Source: Desulfovibrio sp. (GTDB lineage Bacteria > Desulfobacterota > Desulfovibrionia > Desulfovibrionales > Desulfovibrionaceae). Taken from it: DNA of 64,000 nucleotides. The notes beneath the pieces are model-generated. The model saw only the letters and a list, made by a program, of their open reading frames with translations, did not search any database and was not told the origin of the DNA. The stretch is taken from assembly GCA_017528345.1 (NCBI GenBank), contig JAFXOX010000081.1:28754-92753 (forward strand). Direction: 5' to 3'. How positions within the stretch are numbered: the first letter of the stretch is position 1; each line of letters opens with the position of its first letter. Below are positions 56,172-64,000 of this stretch, in pieces. The position numbers and the translations under genes were made by a program.

Positions 56172-57188
56172 ATGGCTTTTTCCTCCCAAGGCGCCCTCCT
56201 CTGGCGCATTTTCGGCAAACTGCTCTGGATTGTGACGGTTCTTTTTGGCATCACCATCATTTCCTTTCTCGTCATCCATCTCGCGCCTGGCTCCCCCACA
56301 GATATGGAGGTGACCCTCAATCCCCTGGCCGGGGAGGCCGCACGAGCACGGCTTGAGGCGGTCTATGGGCTCGACAAGTCCTTGTCTGAGCAGTATCTCG
56401 ACTGGCTTTGGCGACTTCTGCACTTTGATTTCGGCAATTCCATGAGTGCCGATGCCAGGCCTGTGATGACAAAGATCCTCGAGCGCCTGCCCCTGACGGT
56501 CTCCATGAACGTCATTTCCCTGATCCTTACTCTGCTCTTTGCCATTCCGGCCGGTATCCTTTCTGCCTGTAAGCAAAATTCCCTGCTTGATCACGCGCTG
56601 ACGGTCTTTGTCTTTCTGGGCTTTGCCATGCCCTCCTTCTGGCTTGCGCTTCTGCTCATGAGCTTTTTTGGCATCGACCATAAGCTTCTTCCTATCTCAG
56701 GGCTAACCTCCATGGGCTATGAGCATTTTACAAGCTTTGAGAAATTCCTGGATCTTGCCAAGCATCTCACCCTCCCCATCATGGTCTATACCGTGGGCGG
56801 TCTTGCCGGCATGTCCCGCTATATGCGTTCATGCATGCTCGAAGTCCTGCGTCAGGATTACATGCTCACAGCGAGGGCCAAGGGGCTTTCTGCCTATCAG
56901 GTCGTGGTTCACCATGGTCTGCGCAATGCGCTTCTGCCGGTGATCACGCTGCTTGGCCTTTCCGTGCCGGGGCTCATTGGCGGAAGTGTCATTATTGAAT
57001 CGGTCTTTGCCCTGCCAGGTCTTGGCAATCTTTTCTATGCCGCCGTCATGGCCCGTGACTACACCATGATCATGGGCAATCTCGTGCTCGGAAGTGTGCT
57101 CACACTCTTTGGCAATCTTCTGGCCGATGTCTGCTACGGACTGGCCGATCCACGTATCCGTCAGGGCCAAGGAGGCGACAATGGCTAA
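56172..57188 (+). CDS. Dipeptide/oligopeptide ABC transporter permease, DppB type
   Basis: A 338-residue inner-membrane permease with six helices and an N-terminal periplasmic loop. DppB/OppB features: HLAPGSPTDM near residue 35, LLHFDFGNSM, and the coupling EAA loop YMLTARAKGLSAYQVVVHHG followed by LRNALLPVI. Later GGSVIIESVFALPGLGNLFY is typical. The substrate could be peptides or Ni2+ (NikB is similar). No ATPase or binding protein is in the window, so the partners are elsewhere. Its stop overlaps the next start by 8 bases. Confidence 0.88.
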   Translation: MAFSSQGALLWRIFGKLLWIVTVLFGITIISFLVIHLAPGSPTDMEVTLNPLAGEAARARLEAVYGLDKSLSEQYLDWLWRLLHFDFGNSMSADARPVMTKILERLPLTVSMNVISLILTLLFAIPAGILSACKQNSLLDHALTVFVFLGFAMPSFWLALLLMSFFGIDHKLLPISGLTSMGYEHFTSFEKFLDLAKHLTLPIMVYTVGGLAGMSRYMRSCMLEVLRQDYMLTARAKGLSAYQVVVHHGLRNALLPVITLLGLSVPGLIGGSVIIESVFALPGLGNLFYAAVMARDYTMIMGNLVLGSVLTLFGNLLADVCYGLADPRIRQGQGGDNG

Positions 57189-58062
57189 GCAGGCAAACGC
57201 CTCTGCAAGCACTATCTCACGCGCAGCCTATGTGAAAGCGTGGCTTGCCGCCTATGGAAAACTGAGCTTTGGTCTTGGTATCGTGCTTGTCATGTCTCTT
57301 GCAGCTCTCCTTGCTCCCCTCCTTGCCCAGTATCCGCCCAATGAGCTCCATCTTGAGCATATTCTTGAGGCGCCGTCAGCGGATTTCTGGCTTGGCACAG
57401 ACCGCTTGGGACGTGATGTTTTCTCTCGCCTGCTCTATGGGGGGCGTGTTTCGCTGTGGGTGGGCTTTGTGGCCGTAGGCATTGCCATATCCATCGGTAC
57501 CTGTCTGGGGCTTGTGGGCGGCTATTTCCGCGGGCTTGTGGATGAAGTGATCATGCGTTTTGTGGACGTTATGCTCTGTTTTCCATCCTTCTTTCTCATT
57601 CTTGCGGTCATTGCCTTTTGGGAACCGGATTTGACCAATATTATGCTTGTTATAGGCCTGACCTCCTGGATGGGGGTGACAAGACTTGTGCGCGCCGAAA
57701 CCTTAAGTCTTCGGGAACGGGATTTTGTGGCTCAGGCCAGGCTCTGCGGAAGTTCCACGCCAAGCATTCTCTGGTATCATATCCTGCGTAATGCCATGGC
57801 TCCGGTACTCATTTCGGCAACGCTCGGTGTCGCCGGTGCCATTCTTATTGAATCGAGTCTGAGTTTCCTTGGACTTGGGGTACAGCCGCCAGAAGCCAGC
57901 TGGGGCAATATGCTCATGGATGGCAAAAACGTTCTGGAAACCGCGCCCTGGCTTTCCATTTATCCGGGTCTGGCTATCCTTGTGACCGTGCTGGGCTATA
58001 ATCTTCTTGGCGAAAGCCTGCGCGATCTTTTTGATCCGAGACTTAAACACCGTTTCTTCTGA
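57181..58062 (+). CDS. Dipeptide/oligopeptide ABC transporter permease, DppC type
   Basis: A 293-residue permease partner with DppC/OppC hallmarks: FWLGTDRLGRDVFSRLLYGG, the EAA loop RERDFVAQARLCGSSTPSIL followed by WYHILRNAMAPVLI, SSLSFLGLGVQPPEASWGNM and LLGESLRDLFDPRLKHRF at the end. Forms the heterodimeric channel with the preceding product. AAGGAGG sits 5 bases before the 57181 ATG, inside the end of dppB; an earlier in-frame ATG (57094) lacks such a site. recN begins 8 bases after its stop. Confidence 0.88.
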   Translation: MAKQANASASTISRAAYVKAWLAAYGKLSFGLGIVLVMSLAALLAPLLAQYPPNELHLEHILEAPSADFWLGTDRLGRDVFSRLLYGGRVSLWVGFVAVGIAISIGTCLGLVGGYFRGLVDEVIMRFVDVMLCFPSFFLILAVIAFWEPDLTNIMLVIGLTSWMGVTRLVRAETLSLRERDFVAQARLCGSSTPSILWYHILRNAMAPVLISATLGVAGAILIESSLSFLGLGVQPPEASWGNMLMDGKNVLETAPWLSIYPGLAILVTVLGYNLLGESLRDLFDPRLKHRFF

Positions 58063-58070
58063 GTGATACC

Positions 58071-59663
58071 ATGCTGGAATATCTGCACATCCGCAATCTT
58101 GCCCTCATTGAAGACGTGTCTCTGGAACTGTGCGGTGGCATGAATGTTCTGAGTGGTGAGACAGGGGCCGGTAAGAGCTTTATCTTAAAGGCACTGTCGT
58201 TTCTTCTGGGGGATCGCTTAAAGGCTGATATGGTACGTCCAGGCGCAGAACGGGCCATTGTTGAGGGACTTTTCCAGACAGAAACAGGCGATGTCCTGCT
58301 TAGACGTGAACTCATTGTGGAACATGGTCGCAGCCGCATTTTTGTCAATGATACCCTGCACACGCAAGAAGTCCTCAAGGAGCTCAGACCCAAACTGATC
58401 ACCTATACGAGTCAGCACGCTCAGCAGAAGCTTCTGGCCCCGGCTTTTCAAAGTCAGCTTATCGAACGCCATTTTCCGTCTCCGGATATGCTTGCCCGTC
58501 GCGATGAGCTTGTGGCTCAGCTTAAGGCCAATGCCGAGTCTCAGGAGAAGCTTCTGGCCCGTCAGAAAGATCTGCTGGAAAAGCGCGATTTTTTGGAGAT
58601 GCAGCTTGCGGAAATTCGCAAGGTTGCCCCTGAGGAAGGTGAAGAAGAGCGTCTGGAGGAGATCCGCCGTAAGGCCAGAGAGGCCGGGGATATCAAAAAG
58701 CGCTATCAAGATACCCTTTCGCTCATTTACGGCTACGATGGCCCGAGTCTTCAGGATGAGCTGGCAAAACTTGAAAAGGAGCTGAGGGTATTGTCTGAGA
58801 TGGACGAAAGCTTCAGTGCCAGTCTCAATGTCTGTCTTGATTTTCAGGAGGAAGTCTCAGCTCTTGGCAGGCGTCTGCAGCATCCGCCGGATGACTGCGA
58901 CGTTGAGGATATCGACGCCATTGAAGCACGTCTCTATGAACTCGCCCAGCTTAAGCGCAAGCTGCACAGATCATTGCATGAGATTGTGCATTTGCAAAGT
59001 GAGCTTGAAGAGAGTCTCTCCTTTCTGGACTCTGTGGCCCTGGATCTCGCCCAGCTTCAACGGGAAGAAGAAGGGCTTATGCAGCAACTCTCTAAGCAGC
59101 TTGCTCAGATCATTCCCCTGCGTCACACAACGGCTGAAGCTTTTCTTAGACGTCTTGAAGATGAGCTCAAAGATCTCGCGTTTTCCGAACATGTGCGTGT
59201 GCTTCCCGAATACCTCCCCCTTCCCCTGTATAAGGATATCGCCGACGAACGTATCCGCATTCTCTGGGCACCCAATCCTGGTCAGCATCCCAAGGCTTTG
59301 GATGATATCGCCTCAGGCGGCGAACTCTCCCGCTTTTTACTTGCCTTGACCAGCCTTGAAACCAACAGGGATTCCTCGACCTACATCTTCGATGAAGTGG
59401 ACTCTGGTGTTGGCGGCTTTACCCTGAATAAGCTTGCGGAAAAACTCTGTGAGCTGGCAGCCCATCATCAGATCATCCTCATCACACATTGGCCGCAGTT
59501 GGCAGCCCAGGCAGAACGACATTTCCAGATTCAAAAGATTGTGACCAACGATTCCACACAGACCCTGTGCAAGCAGTTATCTGAAGAGGAACGCCGCGAA
59601 GAGCTCGCTCGTATGGCTGGAGGCGGCGACCTGGGCGAGGTCTTTCTGAGTCACCGGGCTTAA
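58071..59663 (+). CDS. recN: DNA repair protein RecN
   Basis: A 530-residue SMC-like ATPase for double-strand-break repair. N-terminal LEYLHIRNLALIEDVSLEL and Walker A LSGETGAGKSFILKAL (~28-42); coiled-coil arms around 130-200 and 270-360; C-terminal signature LDDIASGGELSRFLLAL and Walker B STYIFDEVDSGVGG with the following THWPQLAAQAERHF. Usual RecN length is 550-560, so the arms are slightly short. It closes an apparent operon running from rdgC. Not seen: an SOS box directly upstream, since its promoter would be far upstream. Confidence 0.9.
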   Translation: MLEYLHIRNLALIEDVSLELCGGMNVLSGETGAGKSFILKALSFLLGDRLKADMVRPGAERAIVEGLFQTETGDVLLRRELIVEHGRSRIFVNDTLHTQEVLKELRPKLITYTSQHAQQKLLAPAFQSQLIERHFPSPDMLARRDELVAQLKANAESQEKLLARQKDLLEKRDFLEMQLAEIRKVAPEEGEEERLEEIRRKAREAGDIKKRYQDTLSLIYGYDGPSLQDELAKLEKELRVLSEMDESFSASLNVCLDFQEEVSALGRRLQHPPDDCDVEDIDAIEARLYELAQLKRKLHRSLHEIVHLQSELEESLSFLDSVALDLAQLQREEEGLMQQLSKQLAQIIPLRHTTAEAFLRRLEDELKDLAFSEHVRVLPEYLPLPLYKDIADERIRILWAPNPGQHPKALDDIASGGELSRFLLALTSLETNRDSSTYIFDEVDSGVGGFTLNKLAEKLCELAAHHQIILITHWPQLAAQAERHFQIQKIVTNDSTQTLCKQLSEEERREELARMAGGGDLGEVFLSHRA

Positions 59664-59726
59664 GCCTGCACGCGCAACAGTGTCATACGCTTTGGGAAGC
59701 GTATGGCAAAAAGCCTCTTTGGCCAA

Positions 59727-59969
59727 TCAATGGCTTGTATTAGTTGCTGACGTCTCTGTCTTCTGCGCTTGGTCTTCTGGCTCATGCTTTGTACTGCTCT
59801 GAGCACATTCCTTTTCAAGGCGCATCAATTTCTCCACACAGACCATATTTGCCGGACAATTCATGCCGGCACGGCAGACACGCCCTGCCGGGCATTGCCT
59901 GCCAAGAAGACAGGCCTTGGCAAGCCAGACCAGTCCTTCCCATACTCTACGCCATATTGATTGCTTCAT
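59727..59969 (-). CDS. Small cysteine-rich protein
   Basis: An 80-residue frame with basic N-terminus, a short hydrophobic segment (GLVWLAKACLL) and five cysteines spaced CPAGRVCRAGMNCPANMVC plus a later one. The regular spacing suggests a metal site or disulfide knot. GAGAAAAGACG precedes the ATG, a weak ribosome site. The C-terminal half is hydrophilic and Glu/Lys/Ser/Thr-rich. Not recognised; it could be a chance frame. Confidence 0.4.
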   Translation of the reverse strand: MKQSIWRRVWEGLVWLAKACLLGRQCPAGRVCRAGMNCPANMVCVEKLMRLEKECAQSSTKHEPEDQAQKTETSATNTSH

Positions 59970-60523
59970 CGTCTTTTCTCATTCTTCTCGGTAAGGTGCG
60001 CCCTATAACCCCGTGCTTTTCAGACTGCTTTTACGGCGCGTTGGATACCGTATGAGGCTTTGTCGTTAGACAAGCCTGCTTTGCGCCCCGTCATAGGACA
60101 GCAAACACATATTCGTGTATATACCACCCCAGGGCAGACGGAAAGTTCAGGGAAGATCTCACATACCTTGATCTCTGAGGCGAGGGAACCTGTGTACGAT
60201 GTTCCATACGGTATCATGTGTGTATTCGTATACTGTGTGTGGCCTTTTCTGTGAAGTTTTCCTGTGAGCCGTTTGAGGTTGACTGCTCTTGGGTCTCGTT
60301 TTCTTGCGCTAGCACTTGTCGGACAGCGTAAGCTTGACCCCTTGTGTTTTTTTGAAAATTTCCCAAGGCACTGGCCCTGGCTCTTGCAATTTGAGTCAGT
60401 TCGATTTAGCATACTTTTTGTTTTTTTTGCGATTATTGTGTGCAATAGCAGACAAAAAGCCCAAATGTCTAACAGGCATGGACGTTGCTGCTGTAAGAGT
60501 CTGCTTAAGGCTGGAGGATATCA
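59970..60523. other. Gene-free stretch with an 11-bp inverted repeat pair
   Basis: About 550 bases. GATACCGTATG (60044-60054) recurs inverted as CATACGGTATC (60206-60216), enclosing 151 bases. No credible frame lies inside. Possibly a small nonautonomous element or an operator pair for the gene at 60524. Confidence 0.4.
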
Positions 60524-61621
60524 ATGCCTTTTCCTGCATTGCAAATTGGTGATTTGAAAGCAGAAACGCCTATTGTTCAAGGTGGCATGGGCGTTGGTAT
60601 TTCGCTTTCGCGCCTGGCCTCTGCCGTGGCCAAAGAAGGTGGCATCGGGGTTATTGCCGCGGCCATGATCGGCATGACCCAGAGTGATGTGGCACAACAT
60701 CCGGTTGAGGCCAACCTCAGGGCTTTGAAAGAAGAGATCAGCAAAGCGCGTGCTGCGACAAACGGTATTATTGGCGTGAATATCATGGTTGCTCTGACCA
60801 CATTTGCCCAGATGGTGAGAACGGCCATTGAAAATAAGATTGATGTGATTTTTTCTGGCGCAGGGCTTCCGCTCGATATGCCCAAACATCTGCTGGATCT
60901 GTGCGAAGAGAAGAAAGAGGAGTTCAAGACGAAGCTTGTGCCCATTATTTCTTCAGCCAGAGCAGCAACTGTTGTGGCCAAGAAATGGCTTTCACGCTTT
61001 GACTACTTACCAGATGCCTTTGTTTTGGAGGGCCCTAAGGCCGGAGGACATCTTGGTTTCAAACCAGAGGATATCGACAACCCCGACTTTTCTCTGGATA
61101 AGCTTTTGCCGCAGGTCGTCGATGCGGTGAAGCCTTTTGAAGACAAATACGGTCGTAAGGTGCCGATCATTGCTGCAGGCGGTGTTTACACTGGCGAAGA
61201 TATTCACAGGTACCTTGATCTTGGGGCAAGTGGCGTGCAGATGGGCACACGTTTTGTGGCGACCCATGAATGCGATGCTGATGACAATTTCAAGCAGGCT
61301 TTTATTCAGGCACGCAAGGAAGATGTTACCATCATCAACAGCCCCGTAGGCATGCCTGGTCGAGCCATTTACAATGATTTCATTCAGAGATCCCGTGATG
61401 GCTTAACCAAACCCTTCAAATGCATTTTCCACTGCGTGAAGACCTGCAATCAGGAAAAAACGCCCTACTGTATTGCCCGCGTTCTTCTCAATGCCATGCG
61501 TGGTCGCCTTGAGCAGGGTTTTGCCTTTTGCGGTGCCAATGTCTACCGTGTTGACTCTATTATGTCCGTGCATGAGCTCATTGAGAGTCTGCGCAAGGAA
61601 TACGAGGCTTTTGAAGCCTAA
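60524..61621 (+). CDS. Nitronate monooxygenase / 2-nitropropane dioxygenase-like
   Basis: A 365-residue FMN-dependent TIM-barrel enzyme. Motifs: PIVQGGMGVGISLSRLASAV (~17-36), GVNIMVAL, VFSGAG-type loop (DVIFSGAGLPLDMPK), EGPKAGGHLGF (~165-175, phosphate/FMN loop), PIIAAGGVYTGEDIHRYLDL and GASGVQMGTRFVATHECDAD (~235-255). In anaerobes such proteins can act as FabK-like enoyl reductases or oxidise nitronates; the sequence does not decide. GGAGGATATCA precedes the ATG. Four cysteines near the C-terminus (HCVKTCNQEKTPYC) might bind a metal or cluster, which would be unusual for the family. Confidence 0.8.
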   Translation: MPFPALQIGDLKAETPIVQGGMGVGISLSRLASAVAKEGGIGVIAAAMIGMTQSDVAQHPVEANLRALKEEISKARAATNGIIGVNIMVALTTFAQMVRTAIENKIDVIFSGAGLPLDMPKHLLDLCEEKKEEFKTKLVPIISSARAATVVAKKWLSRFDYLPDAFVLEGPKAGGHLGFKPEDIDNPDFSLDKLLPQVVDAVKPFEDKYGRKVPIIAAGGVYTGEDIHRYLDLGASGVQMGTRFVATHECDADDNFKQAFIQARKEDVTIINSPVGMPGRAIYNDFIQRSRDGLTKPFKCIFHCVKTCNQEKTPYCIARVLLNAMRGRLEQGFAFCGANVYRVDSIMSVHELIESLRKEYEAFEA

Positions 61622-61765
61622 TCTTGGACCTCTTTTGAAGGTTGCGAGCATGCCCTTCTCTTGTTCTCTTTTGGCAAAACGCTTGGCCCTTCATTTGTTG
61701 TAACAGAGTTGTTGTCGGTATTGGATTTTGCACCGTTGGCAACTGTCTGAGGCATACAATTTCTG

Positions 61766-61801
61766 AGAGAAGCTCCAGTATCCTGGGGCTTCTCTTTTTT
61801 G
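61766..61801 (+). terminator. Rho-independent terminator after the monooxygenase gene
   Basis: Stem AGAGAAGCTCCAG/CTGGGGCTTCTCT with a 4-base loop and a run of T, about 145 bases after the stop. Confidence 0.85.
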
Positions 61802-62839
61802 TCTGGAAGACTGCAAGCTCCTCACACGTGGGGCAAGACGAACTTGGACTAACAGAGATTGATATATACCAAGCACATGAGGAGATTACACATAAAAACT
61901 GTGTAACGGTAAAACAGTTAGTTGACCGGACTGAGAACTGTGGGCTGAGGCAAAGAAAATATACAGGTCGTAGGGACAGAGGGGTCTATAAAAAAGAAGC
62001 CTAAAGAGAGCCGTCATGCAGTACCGCTCTCTTTAGGCAAATACCTTAACCGAAGGAGTGGTTGCCCCTTGGGCGGTGTTCACGCACCGCCCTTTCTTTT
62101 TAGCACATGCTCACGCATTGTCAACGGGGTGCATTACCTTCTCCCACAACTGCTGTTGCTGTTCACAGCCACCTGAGCACAAGGTGCAGCAAAAGACCGA
62201 GGTGTCGTTGAGACGCCTGTCTTGAAGGGGGACCACACATGAGAAAGTCCCAGACGCTTGAGGAGTTGAGACATGGTCATGAAGAGCGTTTTCCGGTAGG
62301 TTTCTTTGCTCGGAGGTAGTAACAAAAGTGGTATACTTTGCGGTGAGCACAGATCGCCAGCAGGGGGGGGAAGCAAGCGTTCGGTTCATTTTTTCACTAC
62401 TTTGACCAACCCGATCCCAAAATGCCGGCTATATCCAGGGATTTCTAGGCGCCAAACCCCGTCGAAAGACGAGGAATGAAGGCTGCTAGTGAATTTATGC
62501 AACTTATTGAAGCCAGACAATTGCTTTGTATTTTGTTTAGAGTTATAATCAGTCGTAAGAAAGAAGGTCATAGGCTATACTACTGAATTAAGTATCAACA
62601 ATTACTCAGTATTACCTTTCTATTATAATCTTGTCTTAGTAGTAAGCTCCTCTGCAAGATAAATATATTAACAATATATTTTTTACCATAAGTTTATCAC
62701 GCTAAATTGTATTTACATGGTAAATTTTATTTTAATAATATCTATACAAAACGAGTTTTAGAGTAAATATGCATTTTTTGTAGTGCATTAAAGTAATTTT
62801 TTTATAATTTTTGTAAGTTATAATTCGAGGTTTTGCCTT
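61802..62839. other. Gene-free stretch with strong hairpins
   Basis: About 1040 bases, turning AT-rich after 62560. Hairpins: GCCTAAAGAGAGC/GCTCTCTTTAGGC (61999-62038) and a terminator-like GGGCGGTG/CACCGCCC with a T-rich tail (62071-62100). Frames on both strands lack ribosome sites. It might hold a small RNA ending at 62100; I cannot name it. Confidence 0.35.
62071..62100 (+). terminator. Rho-independent terminator with no gene upstream
   Basis: Stem GGGCGGTG/CACCGCCC, 6-base loop, then TTTCTTTTT. Suggests a short plus-strand transcript from the 61850-62070 region. Confidence 0.6.
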
Positions 62840-63863
62840 ATGTCTTTGCTTAAAATACATATTGGAGGTAAATTTTTTTCAGATATACGGAAGAATAACT
62901 GTTGTTATATAGATAAAACAGATATTATATCTGAGTTTCTAAATAATTTTCCACCGGTGGCGACTCTTATAACACGTCCTCGTAGATTTGGCAAGACACT
63001 AACTATGTCAATGCTACAGGAATTTTTTGATATTCATAAACAAAGTTATGAGTTATTTGAAGGATTAAATATATATAAAAATAAAGAACTCTGCTCTTCT
63101 TGGATGAATAAATATCCAACAATATTTGTATTATTTTAAAATATAGAAGGAAAAAATATTGATGAAGCTATAGTTTCTTTGAATCAGCTAGCTGTTCAGT
63201 TATGTTCAGATTTTTTATACGTTTTACAAAGCGACAAAGTCGCAATAAATGATAAAATATATATTGATAGAGTTTTAAAATACAACTCTCAGCCAACAGA
63301 ACTTTGCTATGTATTACAGGTTATTTCTCGTGCACTTGAAGCGCATTGGGATAAACAAGTTATTATACTTATCGACGAATATGACGTTCCAATAAATTGT
63401 GCTGAACAAAATGGATACTACAATGAAATGGTTGGATTGATGAGAAATATGCTTGGGTCAGCTCTTAAGGGTAATCGTTCACTTAAATTTTCTATACTAA
63501 CAGGTTGTCTTCGTATAGCAAAAGAAAGTATTTTTACTGGATTAAATAATTTTAAGTGCTATGATATATCAAACAAAATATTTGCAGACAAATTTGATTT
63601 TACAGATAGCGAAGTCAAATATTTACTGAAGGAAGCAGGCTTAGAAGATAGAGAAGAAATAGTAAAGGAATGGTATAATGGATATTGCTTTGGAGAAAAT
63701 ACTAAAATATTTTGCCCATGGGATGTTCTTCAATACATATATGATGTTCAGATTAATAATAATGCTATCCCTCAAGAATATTGGGCTAATACCAGTGAAA
63801 ATGATATAGTGTGCAAACTTATTAATGACGCAGATCGTGATTATCGAGATAAAATTGAATGTA
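62840..63863 (+). pseudogene. AAA-ATPase/PD-(D/E)XK (DUF1703) gene, copy C, stopped and truncated
   Basis: CCYIDKTDIISEFL and TRPRRFGKTLTMSMLQEFFD match copy B closely. After YPTIFVLF an in-frame TAA stands where copy B has a lysine (LKDIQ), consistent with AAA to TAA. The same frame then continues with NIEGKNIDEAIVSLNQLA, VIILIDEYDVPINCAEQNGY, LTGCLRIAKESIFTGLN, EWYNGYCFGENT and ILQ-like CPWDVLQYI to YRDKIE. Family similarity stops at 63859-63863, so the whole nuclease half is gone. Beyond it the sequence changes character and becomes GC-richer. Confidence 0.8.
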
Positions 63864-64000
63864 ACCGCTCACGTATTCGTACGAGAGGGGGTACCTTCAG
63901 GTAGTTGACGGCCGCCACGAGGGGCTCTTTTTAGGTTAGAGATTTGTTTTGTTTTTTGTTGACAAGTCGGCAGAATTTTGTACTTCTTTTTTCATGGAAA
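63860..64000 (+). mobile_element. Probable insertion-sequence end
   Basis: DUF1703 homology breaks at GAATGTAACCGCTCACG. GTAA-CG at a boundary resembles the terminal repeat of IS66-family elements, but this is recall, not alignment. The last 140 bases include TTGACA (63959-63964) and an ATGGAA near the edge (63994), which could start an element gene. The window ends before anything diagnostic. Confidence 0.35.

Noticed and set aside
1..64000. CRISPR arrays, rRNA and tRNA genes
   Set aside because: No regularly spaced repeats and no T-loop/acceptor patterns found by eye on either strand.

Overview
The window looks like a chromosome segment of a member of the Desulfovibrionaceae, probably a host-associated lineage. 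The best evidence is the order biotin ligase, 1233-residue pyruvate carboxylase and about 1190-residue PEP-synthase-like enzyme, an arrangement I associate with Desulfovibrio. It is supported by a [FeFe] hydrogenase with a GltD-like partner, a six-gene membrane complex of the energy-converting-hydrogenase family, arylsulfotransferase genes and a type III secretion chaperone/effector pair. Lineage is inferred from gene content only; there is no rRNA or tRNA gene that I can see.

Layout. 1-6250 is a decayed accessory region: an IS110-family transposase remnant sits inside an IS5-family remnant. It is followed by two LprI-like secreted proteins, another secreted protein, a broken ankyrin-repeat gene, a broken hydrolase/mannan-binding-lectin gene and an AlpA-like regulator with a promoter that predicts a leaderless mRNA. 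6249-6504 holds a probable structured RNA with its own terminator. 6589-13902 (minus) is a complete Hyf/Ehr-type complex (hyfB-C-E-F-G-HI) whose large subunit lacks the nickel-binding cysteines. 14370-15503 is a DUF362 ferredoxin protein. 15775-24229 (plus) is the anaplerotic block birA, pyc and PEP-synthase-like dikinase.

24501-27970 carries a His-tailed DMT exporter, an AbiE toxin-antitoxin pair with a palindromic operator on its promoter, and an ATPase fragment. 27984-32713 (minus) has an MBL-fold hydrolase and a two-gene [FeFe] hydrogenase operon. 32904-36009 shows two arylsulfotransferase copies, one truncated against a Crp/Fnr fragment and one split by a single-base frameshift. 37359-41389 is a large RTX/S-layer-like gene followed by sapC. 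43617-47597 is a type III chaperone followed by a 1165-residue candidate effector with a kinase-like core.

48615-49493 is an RluB-type pseudouridine synthase. 49748-54480 is an AT-rich island with two AAA-ATPase/PD-(D/E)XK (DUF1703) genes, one inactivated by a nonsense codon, and a heavily decayed Fic gene. 54984-61621 returns to core genes: rdgC-like, a hypothetical, two dipeptide-type ABC permeases, recN and a nitronate monooxygenase. The right end has a third DUF1703 copy, broken by a stop codon and cut off at a probable insertion-sequence end.

Themes: anaerobic energy metabolism (membrane ion-pumping complex, hydrogenase, pyruvate-based anaplerosis) in the core parts, and host-interaction or selfish genes with many fresh lesions in the accessory parts. 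I count at least eight genes broken by stops, frameshifts or truncation, which points to a genome under active decay or to homopolymer errors in the assembly.
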